Assembly (NCBI RefSeq): GCF_001620065.1
Contig: NZ_LQGV01000003.1
Location: 1,116,001 to 1,180,000 of the forward strand
DNA: 64,000 nt
Source of the DNA: Microbacterium sp. TNHR37B
Lineage (GTDB): Bacteria; Actinomycetota; Actinomycetes; Actinomycetales; Microbacteriaceae
Direction of reading: 5' to 3'
The position numbers and the translations under genes were made by a program. Below are positions 1 through 8,294 of the stretch, piece by piece. The notes beneath the pieces are model-generated. The model was not told the origin of the DNA, did not search any database, and worked only from the letters and a program-made list of their open reading frames with translations. The stretch's first letter is position 1, and each line of letters begins with the position of its first letter.

Positions 1-2
1 CC

Positions 3-1154
3 TGGGCCGCGATGACCACCGGCCGTCCCGGCCCTGCGGTCATCTCCCTCCCGATCGACGTGCTGGAACGCGAGATCGCGGCACCGTTCACACGGCTTCC
101 GCTTCCCTCGGCGACGCCCGAGCCTGACCCCGCGACGCTCGCCGAGGCGACCCGCGTGCTGTCGTCGGCGATCAGGCCCGCGATCCTCGCCGGTGGCGGC
201 AGCCGTGGAGCCGAGGTGGCCCGGCTCGCCGAGTCCCTGGACGCGCCCGTCGTCACCACCGGCAACGCGGCGGGGGTGCTGGCCCCCGCACATCCGCTGA
301 ACGTCGGGGTGCTCCTGCCGTTCGCCGGCGCGCAGAGGCTCCTCGCCGAGGCCGACGTCGTGCTCGCGATCGGCACCGAGTTCTCCGAGACCGACGTGTT
401 GTACTCGGGACGGCCGATCCAGATCGACGGAACGCTCGTGCGCGTCGACGTCGACCCCGATGCCCTCCACGTTCCCTTCCCCGCCGACGTCGCGGTGCTC
501 GGCGATGCGGCGACGGTCGTGGCGGCGCTCGCCGAGAGCGCGTCACGCCCTGCCGACGATGGGGCGACGCGCGCCGCCGACGCTCGCGCCAACGTCGCGT
601 GGACGACGCAGTCCGAGGGCCACGCGCCGTGGATCGACGCGATCGTCGCCGCCACTCCCGCCGACGCGGTCACGGTGCTCGACTCCACCCAGCTCGCCTA
701 CACGCTCCACCAGATGGTCGTGCCGAGCTCTCCCACCGCCCGCATCGCCACCTACGGCCTCGGCACCCTCGGAGCCGCCGTGCCGATGGCGGTCGGGGCG
801 GCCATCGCCGAGCCGGAGCGCCCCGTCCTCGCGATCGCGGGTGACGGCGGTGTGCTGTTCTCGCTCCCCGAGCTCGCCACCGCCGTCGATCTCGGCCGCC
901 AGTTCACGCTGCTGATCTGGGACAACCGCGGCTACGGCGAGATCCGCGACTCGTTCGACCGGGCCGGCGCCGAACGCATCGACACCGAGGTCACCGCCCA
1001 CGACCACGCCGCGATCGCTCGCGGCTTCGGCGCCCATGCCGTGACCGTCGACACCCCCGACGAACTCGCCACCGCCCTGCGCGACGCGTTCGACTCCGCC
1101 GGAGCGACCGTCATCGTCGCCCGTGAACCCTCCGCCGTCGCGGCCACCGTCTGA
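3..1154 (+). CDS. TPP-dependent 2-oxoacid decarboxylase, AruI-like (5' partial)
   Basis: The frame is open to the window edge, so the N-terminal PYR domain is missing and the gene begins outside the window. What remains is the central domain and the C-terminal thiamine-diphosphate domain of the acetolactate synthase superfamily. The TPP/Mg motif GDGG (near residue 280 of the visible part) is followed about 28 residues later by WDNRGYGEI. That form is typical of AruI, the 5-guanidino-2-oxopentanoate decarboxylase of the arginine transaminase pathway. It lies 12 bp before a guanidino-modifying enzyme and a carbamoylase, which supports a guanidino-oxoacid substrate. Another 2-oxoacid or acetolactate-synthase-like activity remains possible. 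Confidence 0.75.
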   Translation, partial: WAAMTTGRPGPAVISLPIDVLEREIAAPFTRLPLPSATPEPDPATLAEATRVLSSAIRPAILAGGGSRGAEVARLAESLDAPVVTTGNAAGVLAPAHPLNVGVLLPFAGAQRLLAEADVVLAIGTEFSETDVLYSGRPIQIDGTLVRVDVDPDALHVPFPADVAVLGDAATVVAALAESASRPADDGATRAADARANVAWTTQSEGHAPWIDAIVAATPADAVTVLDSTQLAYTLHQMVVPSSPTARIATYGLGTLGAAVPMAVGAAIAEPERPVLAIAGDGGVLFSLPELATAVDLGRQFTLLIWDNRGYGEIRDSFDRAGAERIDTEVTAHDHAAIARGFGAHAVTVDTPDELATALRDAFDSAGATVIVAREPSAVAATV

Positions 1155-1166
1155 GAGAGGACCGTC

Positions 1167-2174
1167 ATGACCACCATCGACTCCACCCTGGAGATCTCGG
1201 ACGGGCGCTTCCACGCGCTCCTCGGCCCCGAGCCGCTCCCCGCGTTCGACGACACCGGCGAGCTGGAGGCCACGTGGGGCCGCCGCTGGGGGGCCGCCGA
1301 CGAGGTCAGCCGACTTCGCTCCGTGCTGGTGCGCCGGCCGAGCCCGGGCCTGGCCGACATCCGCGCAGACGCCTACTCCGACGACCTCGACGCCCTCGTC
1401 GACCCGGCGCTGCGCTGGTACTGGACGGGACGCGAGACCCCCGACCTCGATCGCGTGGCCGCCGAGCATGACGGCCTCGTCGACACCCTGCGCGCCCACG
1501 GCGTCGAGGTGCACGTGGCCGACGAGCTGCCCCGCACCTTCACCAAGTCGATCTACACGCGCGACCCGCTCGTCACGATCCCCGGAGGCGCGATCATCGG
1601 CCGGCTCGCCGCGCGGGTACGCCGCGGTGAGGAGCAGTCGATCACGGCGGCCGTCGCCGGCGCGGGGATGCCGATCCTCGGGACGATCACCGGGTCGGGC
1701 CTCGTGGAGGGCGGCACCTTCGTCAAGGTCCGTCGCGACACCGCGTTCTTCGGCACGTCGGTGCGCTGCAACCCGGAGGGCTATCGCCAGCTCGCGCGGC
1801 TGCTGGAGCCGCACGGCATCACGCTGCACCGCTTCTCGCTGCCGGGCTACCTCATCCACCTCGACATGTGCTCGTCGATGCTCGACGACGACCTGGCCCT
1901 GGTCAATCCGCGGCTCGCCCCGTACGACTACATGAACGCCCTGCGCGAGCTCGACGTCGAACTGGTCGAGGTGCATCCGTCGGAGGAGTGGGCGTGCAAC
2001 CTGCTCGTCCTGGATCGGCGCACCGTGATCATGCCCGACCACCTGCCCCGCACCGCCGAGATGCTCGCCGACAACCATGGGGTCACCGTCATCACGCTGC
2101 CCTATCGCGAGATCCTCAAGAACGGCGGCGGCATCCACTGCTCGACGATGGAGCTGCAGAGGGACTGGGCATGA
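1167..2174 (+). CDS. Amidinotransferase/deiminase-fold hydrolase (guanidine-modifying)
   Basis: This 335-residue protein has the five-bladed guanidine-modifying fold of the DDAH/arginine deiminase/amidinotransferase superfamily. The expected catalytic elements are visible: acidic EGGTF near residue 183, His in IHLDM near residue 231, and the nucleophilic Cys in GGGIHCSTMEL near residue 325. Such enzymes hydrolyse a guanidino group to a ureido group plus ammonia, or transfer the amidino group. A GAGAGGA ribosome site precedes the ATG. The stop overlaps the next start (ATGA), so it is translationally coupled to a carbamoyl-amidohydrolase. I infer a deiminase acting on a guanidino acid. The exact substrate is not determinable. 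Confidence 0.8.
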   Translation: MTTIDSTLEISDGRFHALLGPEPLPAFDDTGELEATWGRRWGAADEVSRLRSVLVRRPSPGLADIRADAYSDDLDALVDPALRWYWTGRETPDLDRVAAEHDGLVDTLRAHGVEVHVADELPRTFTKSIYTRDPLVTIPGGAIIGRLAARVRRGEEQSITAAVAGAGMPILGTITGSGLVEGGTFVKVRRDTAFFGTSVRCNPEGYRQLARLLEPHGITLHRFSLPGYLIHLDMCSSMLDDDLALVNPRLAPYDYMNALRELDVELVEVHPSEEWACNLLVLDRRTVIMPDHLPRTAEMLADNHGVTVITLPYREILKNGGGIHCSTMELQRDWA

Positions 2175-3415
2175 CGGGGCGCGACTTCCTGGCCGACTTC
2201 GCGGCGATGAGCGCTTTCGGCGCCACGCCTCGCGGGGGGCTCGACCGCATCGCCGGCACGACCGCCCACCGAGACGCGCGCGCGTGGCTCGCCGCGATCC
2301 TGCGGGAGCACGGGTTCGAGGTCGGTACCGATGCTGTGGGAAACATGTTCGGTGTCATCCGCCTGGCCGGGGACGCACCCGTCGTGCTCTTCGGCTCTCA
2401 CTTGGACAGCCAGCCCAAGGGGGGACGCTACGACGGGTCGTACGGCGTGCTCGCGGCCGTTCATGCCGCCATCGTCGCCGCGGAGGGCTTCCGCGCGCGC
2501 GGCGAGACCCCGAGGTACAACATCGCGGTCGTCGACTGGTTCAACGAGGAGGGCGCCCGGTTCAAGCCCAGCATGATGGGCAGCGGCGTGTTCACCGGAA
2601 TCCTCGACCTCGACACCGTCCTGGAGACGACCGACCGCTTCGGCGTGCGCGTGGCCGACGCCCTGGACGACATCGATGCGCGCGGTGAGTTCGTGCTGGG
2701 CGACGTCGCCGGTTACGCCGAGATCCACATCGAGCAGGGGCGTTCGCTGGAGGAGGGGGGCATCACGATCGGAGTCGTGGAGGCCACCTGGTCGGCGCAC
2801 AAGTACGACGTGCTCGTGCGGGGCGACCAGTCCCACACCGGGGCCACCCGGATGGCCGACCGCAAGGACGCGATCCTCGGGGCCGCGCACCTGATCACGC
2901 GCGTCCGCGACCTGTGCGATCTCTTCCCCGTGGAGGCCCTCCACACCTCGGTGGGCGAGCTGGACGCGTTCCCGAACTCGCCCGTGACCGTCGCCGGCGA
3001 GGTGCGGATGCTCGTGGACTTGCGGGCTCCCTCCAGCGAGACCCTGATCTCGGCCGGCGAGCACCTGCGTCTAGCGATCGCGGCCGCCGCCGCGGCGAGC
3101 CGCACCGAGATCGAGATCCTCTCCACGGTCACGTGGAACAGCGGGCCGTTCCTCGAGCGGGGCATCGCCGTCGCCGAGGAGGCCGCCGCGGAGGCGGGAC
3201 ACTCGCACACCCGGGTGCTGACCTTGGCCGGACACGACGCCACGAACATGAAGGACATCGCACCCACGGTGCTCGTCTTCGTGCCGAGCGTGGAGGGCAT
3301 CACCCACAACGAGGCCGAGTACACCCGCGACGAGGACGCCCTGGCCGGGGTCGCCGTCTTCACCCGCGTCGTCGAACGTCTCGCGGCGGGCGCGCTCGAC
3401 GAGCCCGCCCCGTGA
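2171..3415 (+). CDS. M20-family Zn amidohydrolase (N-carbamoyl-amino acid hydrolase / allantoate amidohydrolase type)
   Basis: The protein has 414 residues starting at the ATG that overlaps the previous stop. HLDSQPKGGRYDG (near residue 77) and NEEGARF (near residue 126) supply the binuclear metal ligands of the HyuC/AllC branch of peptidase family M20. Near the C-terminus GHDATNMK and THNEAEY complete the site. Family members remove a carbamoyl or ureido group from N-carbamoyl amino acids, beta-ureidopropionate or allantoate. Placed directly after a deiminase-type enzyme, it would cleave the ureido product to an amine, CO2 and ammonia. That pathway is inference. Confidence 0.85.
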   Translation: MTGRDFLADFAAMSAFGATPRGGLDRIAGTTAHRDARAWLAAILREHGFEVGTDAVGNMFGVIRLAGDAPVVLFGSHLDSQPKGGRYDGSYGVLAAVHAAIVAAEGFRARGETPRYNIAVVDWFNEEGARFKPSMMGSGVFTGILDLDTVLETTDRFGVRVADALDDIDARGEFVLGDVAGYAEIHIEQGRSLEEGGITIGVVEATWSAHKYDVLVRGDQSHTGATRMADRKDAILGAAHLITRVRDLCDLFPVEALHTSVGELDAFPNSPVTVAGEVRMLVDLRAPSSETLISAGEHLRLAIAAAAAASRTEIEILSTVTWNSGPFLERGIAVAEEAAAEAGHSHTRVLTLAGHDATNMKDIAPTVLVFVPSVEGITHNEAEYTRDEDALAGVAVFTRVVERLAAGALDEPAP

Positions 3416-4368
3416 GCGACGCGCCCATCGCGGTCATCACCGACGTGACCGACCTCGACGTCGGTCCCGCCCGCCGGATCTTGGAGGACGCGGGGTTCGA
3501 GGTGCACGTCCTGGCGCTCGACGCCGACCCGACCATTCCCGACGCCGCCCGGGGGGCCGTGATCGCGCTCGCGGGCTACGCGTTCCTCGGCGGAGAGTTC
3601 TTCGACGCTCTCCCCGCCCTCCGCTACATCGGCACGGCGTCCGCCGGGATCGACATGGTCGACGCCGCGGAGGCGGCCGCTCGCGGCGTCGTCGTCCAGC
3701 CGCTCGTCGGGGTGGCGACCGAGGAGGTCGCCGCGCACGCGCTCGCCCTGCTCCTCGCCGTCGAGCGCGGTGTGCTCCCCGCGGCAGCCGCGGTGTCGGC
3801 GGGCGCGTGGAGCGAGGCGTACGAGGCGGTGCCGCGGCGTCTGTCCGAGCGGACCCTGGGCCTGTTCGGTCTCGGCCGGATCGGGGGACGCCTCGCGCAG
3901 CTCGCCCGTCCGCTCTTCGCCCGGGTCATCGCACACGACCCGTACCTCACCGCCGCTCCCGCCGGCGTCGACGAGCTCGTGGACGCCGCCGCGCTCCTCG
4001 CCGCGAGCGACGTGCTGTCGCTGCACGTGCCCCTCACGGCCGAGACGGCCGGCGTCATCGGGGCGTCGGAGCTCGCGGCGCTCCCCGAGGGCGCGAGCGT
4101 CGTGAACGTCTCCCGCGGGGAGCTCATCGACAGTGCGGCGCTCATCGCGGCGCTGGATGCCGGCTCCCTCCGAGGAGCGGCCGTGGACGTGCTCGACGCG
4201 GAACCGCCCGCGGCCGATCACCCGATGCGGACGCATCCGCGCGTGATCGTCACTCCCCATATCGCCTACCTGTCGGAGCGGTCGCTCGAAGGCTACGAGC
4301 AGCAGCCCGCGCGGTCGGCGGTCGCGTGGTGGCAGGCCCACCTCGCGGCGGGGGCGCCTCAGACGTAG
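3412..4368 (+). CDS. D-isomer-specific 2-hydroxyacid dehydrogenase
   Basis: The start is the GTG overlapping the upstream stop (GTGA), giving 318 residues. The NAD(P)-binding Rossmann motif GLGRIGGRLAQ lies near residue 153. The catalytic triad of the family is present: Arg in NVSRGELID, Glu in DAEPP, and His in TPHIAYLS. It would interconvert a 2-oxoacid and a D-2-hydroxyacid. As the last gene of the guanidino operon it could remove or supply the oxoacid used by the upstream TPP enzyme. Its 3' end overlaps the converging next gene by 10 bp. Confidence 0.85.
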   Translation: MSDAPIAVITDVTDLDVGPARRILEDAGFEVHVLALDADPTIPDAARGAVIALAGYAFLGGEFFDALPALRYIGTASAGIDMVDAAEAAARGVVVQPLVGVATEEVAAHALALLLAVERGVLPAAAAVSAGAWSEAYEAVPRRLSERTLGLFGLGRIGGRLAQLARPLFARVIAHDPYLTAAPAGVDELVDAAALLAASDVLSLHVPLTAETAGVIGASELAALPEGASVVNVSRGELIDSAALIAALDAGSLRGAAVDVLDAEPPAADHPMRTHPRVIVTPHIAYLSERSLEGYEQQPARSAVAWWQAHLAAGAPQT

Positions 4369-5084
4369 AACGGGACGGTGCCGCGCGTCGCTCCAGGGAG
4401 AATGTGCTCGTCGGCGGCCATCGCTGCGTGCCATTCGTCGAGGAAGCGGCGTCCGCTCGCGTCGTCGAGCGTGAGACCGGACACCCTCATGTGCGGCACG
4501 AGCAGGGCGAGCACGGCTCCGAGGGCGGCAGCGGCCGGCTCGCCCGCCCCCGTCCATTCGCCGCCGTGGAGCGGCTGCGGGAACACGCGGGCGGTCTCGC
4601 CGTCCCAGTCCACGAGGGCGCCGAGGCCCTGCAATTCCGCGAGCAGCCGGTCGACGTAGGAGCCGTGCACACCGAGTCCGCGCAGTTCACTCGGATCGTC
4701 TGCGAGTGCGGTGAGCACGAGAAGAGGAGCGATGAGGTCGCGGTGGCCGGAGAGGTCGACGACGATGCCGCGCAGGTGCCCCGAGGTCGACCTGCTGGTG
4801 CAGGTGAGTCCTTCGGCGGAGCGGACGACGTACGTGCCCATCGAGGCGAGCGCCTCGCGCAGGGGAGTGGCCGAGGGATCGCCGGCGATGGCATCCCAGT
4901 TGCGGATGACGACGGTGCCGGTGGTGACGGCGGCGGCCGCGAGGAACACGGCCGCGTCGGCGACGGTGGGGGCGTACACCTCGGTGTTCGCGTGGCTCGT
5001 GCGCGCGCCGAGGTGCGGCACCGTCACGGTGGCCCGCAGGGGGATCGCGGCCAGGGGGGCGTCCCACACGTCGTCGCTCATCAT
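4359..5084 (-). CDS. Degenerate half-length EPSP-synthase-like protein
   Basis: This 241-residue protein resembles only the C-terminal lobe of actinobacterial AroA (3-phosphoshikimate 1-carboxyvinyltransferase). Recognisable landmarks in order are AAVFLAAAAVTTGTVVIRNW, LREALASMG, LRGIVVDL, LTALADDPSELRGL, VDRLLAELQGLGALV and QPLHGGEW. The catalytic signatures are gone: the usual HETDR-type motif reads HGSYVDR and the DDHRMA-type motif reads GEPAAAAL. It therefore cannot be a normal EPSP synthase, which is about 420-450 residues. It is cotranscribed with, and overlaps by 4 bp, the upstream AsnC gene. Its role is unknown; a ligand-binding or regulatory partner is a guess. Confidence 0.7.
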   Translation of the reverse strand: MMSDDVWDAPLAAIPLRATVTVPHLGARTSHANTEVYAPTVADAAVFLAAAAVTTGTVVIRNWDAIAGDPSATPLREALASMGTYVVRSAEGLTCTSRSTSGHLRGIVVDLSGHRDLIAPLLVLTALADDPSELRGLGVHGSYVDRLLAELQGLGALVDWDGETARVFPQPLHGGEWTGAGEPAAAALGAVLALLVPHMRVSGLTLDDASGRRFLDEWHAAMAADEHILPGATRGTVPFYV

Positions 5085-5989
5085 CGGGTCCTCTCGGTCG
5101 GGCTGTCGGGGATGTCCTGGGTGTCGTAGATCTCCTTGGCCACCGCCAGGTGCACCCAGGTCGTCAGGGCGCTCACGCCGGGGAGAGCGTTCAGCGCGTC
5201 GATCTCGGCGGCGGCGGCCTCCAGCCCCGCGACTCGGAGCGTGCCGACGAAACTCGAACGCCCGACCGAGGTGGCGAGGTACTCGACGCCTCCCCTCGCG
5301 ATGAGGGCGGCCTCCAGCGCGCCGCCGTCGTCGGCGACCATCCGGAAACCGATCTGCAGCGAGTCGGGGCGCGCCTGCTGGCGCACGCCGATCCGGACGA
5401 CCCCCGCCTCGATCAGACGGAGGACGCGCGCGCGGGCCGAGGCGGTCGTGAGACCGACGAGGCGAGCCAGTGAGGCGTAAGGGACGCGTCCGTCGGCCTG
5501 CAGCTCGCGCAGGAGCACCCTGTCCACCGCGTCGAGGTGCACGTCGCCGAGGGGATGCAGGCGCACCATGGCGTCTTTCACCACGTCGAGGTACTCGTCG
5601 ACCTCGACGGTGGCCACCGACGGCAGCGCGCGGATCCGGCGCAGCCGTTCCGCCAGGGCCGCACGGTCGGCCACGCGCACTTCGGCGGCCACGGTCGCCT
5701 CGCCCGCCACGCGGGTGATGTAGGGGATCGCCGGGTCGCCGACGAGGGCGGCCACGACCTCGGCGACGGCGCCGGTGGGAGTGATGAGCAGATGTGCGAG
5801 GGCGTGCTGACCGAAGACAGAGGGGTGGATGATCCCCCGGACCTCGATGTGGTCGGCGGCGAGGGTCGCCAGTAGCTGCCGGGTGTGACCTGTCGAGAGC
5901 CCGGTCGCGCGGGCGAGCGCTTCGACGGAGGCGCGGCCGTCGTCGATCAACGCCGAGAGCAGCGCCTCGCGCGCGGGGGATGCGGACAT
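5081..5989 (-). CDS. Double-domain Lrp/AsnC-family transcriptional regulator
   Basis: The 302-residue protein is two AsnC units in tandem. An N-terminal winged HTH (residues 1-55, ARATGLSTGHTRQLLATL) and a RAM-like half are followed by a second AsnC HTH starting at LDAVDRVLLRELQADGR, then an effector-binding domain with VGRSSFVGTLRV. Lrp/AsnC proteins sense amino acids or small metabolites. It is divergent from the epimerase/Rieske operon and back-to-back with the EPSPS-like gene it overlaps, so it probably controls one or both neighbouring operons. The effector is unknown. Confidence 0.85.
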   Translation of the reverse strand: MSASPAREALLSALIDDGRASVEALARATGLSTGHTRQLLATLAADHIEVRGIIHPSVFGQHALAHLLITPTGAVAEVVAALVGDPAIPYITRVAGEATVAAEVRVADRAALAERLRRIRALPSVATVEVDEYLDVVKDAMVRLHPLGDVHLDAVDRVLLRELQADGRVPYASLARLVGLTTASARARVLRLIEAGVVRIGVRQQARPDSLQIGFRMVADDGGALEAALIARGGVEYLATSVGRSSFVGTLRVAGLEAAAAEIDALNALPGVSALTTWVHLAVAKEIYDTQDIPDSPTERTR

Positions 5990-6167
5990 GCCTCTCCTTC
6001 GTTTGCGGGCCCGAGCTTACTGAACCGCTCGCGCGTTACCACCGTGTTTCCGGTGAAGAGAAAGTTTGTTAAGGATGGCTCTCAACAACATCTTTGCGCA
6101 TTTCTCATCGTCCAAGACGTATATCGTTTCGCTCACAGCTCCACTTGAGCAACTGATAGGAAACGCC
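5990..6167. promoter_or_regulatory. Divergent control region between AsnC regulator and epimerase/Rieske operon
   Basis: This 178-bp gap is clearly AT-richer than its surroundings. It contains a -10-like TATATC (6119-6124) for the rightward operon and the loosely inverted words TTTGTTAAGGATG (6064-6076) and CAACAACATCTTT (6083-6095). AsnC-type regulators commonly bind such imperfect AT-rich palindromes. No strong -35 is obvious. Confidence 0.4.
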
Positions 6168-7052
6168 ATGACCCGCCTTGCCACTCCCGCTCTGCGCACG
6201 TTCCAGTCGCTGTGGGCGATGGAGGACCTGCCGACGGCAGCGGCCCCCTGGACGCTCGAGGAACAGATCGGGCTGCTCGTCCAGGCGGGCTACGCCGGTG
6301 TCGCCGTCGACCTCGGTGCCCGCCGGGCTCCGACCGCCGAGGCCCTCGCCCTGGCGCTGGCCGGTTCGGGGCTGGAGCGGATGGTGTTCACCTTCGCCGG
6401 AACCACGGCCGCGCTCGACGAGGCCCTCGACTACGCCGCCCGGATCGAGGCCCGCGACATGGTGCTGTGCGCCAGCGTCTACCCGGACGAACCGCGGGAG
6501 GCGGCCGACCTGGTGGCCGGCTGGCATGCCCGGGCGGCGGCCGCGGGTGTCCACCTCGAGCTGGAGACCCACCGCAACACCCTCACCAACGATCTGCGGT
6601 TCACGCGGCGCCTGGTGGACGAGCTCGATCCGGCCGTGCGGCTTGCGATCGACCTGTCCCACTACATCGTCGGTGCCGAGATCCCCGCCGAGCCCACCGC
6701 AGAGATCGAAGAGAAGATCGCGGCGATCCTCTCTCGCGCGGGCAGCCTGCAGGGGCGGATCGCCTCCCGCTGCCAGGTGCAGATCCCGCTCCACCACGAG
6801 GGGTCGCAGCCCTGGATCGCGCTCACCCGCCGCTGGTGGCGAGACGGCTTCGCGCACCTCCTCGCCGCACGCGAGGGGGCGGCCCGTGAGGAGCCGGTGA
6901 CCTTCGTCACCGAGTTGGGCACGACCCCGTACGCCCTCGTCGACGCCGACGGCGTCGAGTTGTCCGACCGCTGGGCCGAGGCCCGGCAGCTCATCGAATG
7001 GGCGGAGGCGGACCTCGCCGCCGCCGCCCGCACCGTTCCGCTTCCCGCCTGA
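6168..7052 (+). CDS. Sugar-phosphate isomerase/epimerase-like TIM-barrel protein
   Basis: I start at the ATG at 6168, just after GATAGGA, because the upstream in-frame extension lies in the AT-rich control region. The 294-residue product looks like the xylose-isomerase-like TIM-barrel family (AP endonuclease 2 superfamily). Barrel-strand motifs include GYAGVAVDLGAR, LELETHRNTLTND near residue 127, RLAIDLSHYIVG near residue 158, and FVTELGTTPYAL near residue 247. The Glu and His residues on these strands fit a divalent-metal site. Substrate is unknown. It leads an operon with a Rieske oxygenase and its reductase. Confidence 0.7.
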   Translation: MTRLATPALRTFQSLWAMEDLPTAAAPWTLEEQIGLLVQAGYAGVAVDLGARRAPTAEALALALAGSGLERMVFTFAGTTAALDEALDYAARIEARDMVLCASVYPDEPREAADLVAGWHARAAAAGVHLELETHRNTLTNDLRFTRRLVDELDPAVRLAIDLSHYIVGAEIPAEPTAEIEEKIAAILSRAGSLQGRIASRCQVQIPLHHEGSQPWIALTRRWWRDGFAHLLAAREGAAREEPVTFVTELGTTPYALVDADGVELSDRWAEARQLIEWAEADLAAAARTVPLPA

Positions 7053-7073
7053 TCACCCGCAGAAGGACTCCCG

Positions 7074-8294
7074 ATGGACACCGCCTCCACCACCCCGGTC
7101 ACCTACATCCCCACTGCCAGCGGCAAGAACGTGATCGTCGAGGGCCCGCTCACCGAGGCCACGCTCGGCACCTCGATCGTCCCGGCGTACGCCTACACCG
7201 ACGAGGAGGCGTTCGCCCACGAGCAGCAGACGATCTTCCGCTCCGGCTGGTCGTGGGCCGGCTACGCGCACTGGATCCCGAACGTCGGCGATGTCCGCCC
7301 CGTGACGATCGCCGGGTCGCCGCTCCTGCTCGTCCGCTCCACCGAAGACGAGATCAAGGTCTTCCACAACTCGTGTCGACACCGCGGGATGGTCCTCACC
7401 GAGGAGCCGATCGAGGTCACCCAGCGCATCCAGTGCGCGTACCACTGCTGGTCGTACAACCTCGACGGCAGCCTTGCCGCCGCCCCGTACTTCACGCGGG
7501 AACGTCGCGGCAACCCGTCTCCCGAGGCCAAGGAGCGTCTCCACCTGCTGCCGGTCGCCGCTGCGACCTGGGCGGGCATGATCTTCGTCAACCTGTCCGA
7601 TGACCCCCGTCCGTTCCTGGAGTCGGCGGGGCCGCTCGTGGAGCGGTGGTCGTACATCGACTTCGACCGTCTGCACCTGGGTGCCGAACGGGAGTTCGAT
7701 CTGGCCGTCAACTGGAAGCTGTGCGTGGAGAACTTCCTCGACTTCTACCACCTGCCTTTCGTCCACCCGCAGGTCGGCCCGGTCGCGGCGTCGCTGGACG
7801 TCGACGACGTCGTGATCGAGCCGTCCCTCATCGTCGGCGGCTCCTATCCCCGGGGGGCCGTCGGCAAGGCCAAGAAGAGCGAGGATCAGCTCCCCTATCT
7901 CGGCGACGTCCCCGACGACAAGAAGGAGTCGCAGGACATCTTCTGCCTCTTCCCGAACGCGCTGGTGTTCCTGGAGGCGGACTGGTTCCAGGTGATCGCG
8001 CTCGACCCACGCTCGGCGACCCACACCGTGGAGCACATGGCGGTGTTCGTGGACAAGGACGCGGACGACCCGCGGTTCGCCGAGAGCATCTCCTCGCTGG
8101 TCGAGGTGCTCTTCCACGTCAACGAGCAGGACATCCCCTTCCTCTACAAGCTCCAGGCCGGACGGCGTTCGGTCGGTTCCGACCACACGTCGCTCGTGGA
8201 GCACTGGGACCAGATCACCGCGATGTTCCAGACGATCGTCGCGTCTCGCGCCGGCTACGGCACGGGCTCGGAGGCGGCGCGTGTCGACGACTGA
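7074..8294 (+). CDS. Rieske non-heme iron oxygenase, alpha (terminal oxygenase) subunit
   Basis: An AAGGA site lies 9 bp before the ATG. The 406-residue protein carries a Rieske [2Fe-2S] cluster motif, C-x-H at SCRHRGM and C-x2-H at CAYHCW (residues about 100-125). The mononuclear iron site follows at ENFLDFYHLPFVHP (near residue 220). Sequence style resembles the quaternary-amine branch (CntA/GbcA-like N-demethylases and carnitine oxygenases) at least as much as aromatic ring dioxygenases, and no beta subunit is present. Its electron donor is the next gene, which overlaps it by 14 bp. Confidence 0.9.
   Translation: MDTASTTPVTYIPTASGKNVIVEGPLTEATLGTSIVPAYAYTDEEAFAHEQQTIFRSGWSWAGYAHWIPNVGDVRPVTIAGSPLLLVRSTEDEIKVFHNSCRHRGMVLTEEPIEVTQRIQCAYHCWSYNLDGSLAAAPYFTRERRGNPSPEAKERLHLLPVAAATWAGMIFVNLSDDPRPFLESAGPLVERWSYIDFDRLHLGAEREFDLAVNWKLCVENFLDFYHLPFVHPQVGPVAASLDVDDVVIEPSLIVGGSYPRGAVGKAKKSEDQLPYLGDVPDDKKESQDIFCLFPNALVFLEADWFQVIALDPRSATHTVEHMAVFVDKDADDPRFAESISSLVEVLFHVNEQDIPFLYKLQAGRRSVGSDHTSLVEHWDQITAMFQTIVASRAGYGTGSEAARVDD

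Noticed and set aside
543..2138. 531-codon minus-strand frame opposite the AruI-like and deiminase genes
   Set aside because: It mirrors third-position GC bias and contains no domain.
2713..4557. 614-codon minus-strand frame across the carbamoylase and dehydrogenase genes
   Set aside because: Both plus-strand genes have intact catalytic motifs and overlapping starts and stops. The minus product is Arg/Gly-rich noise.
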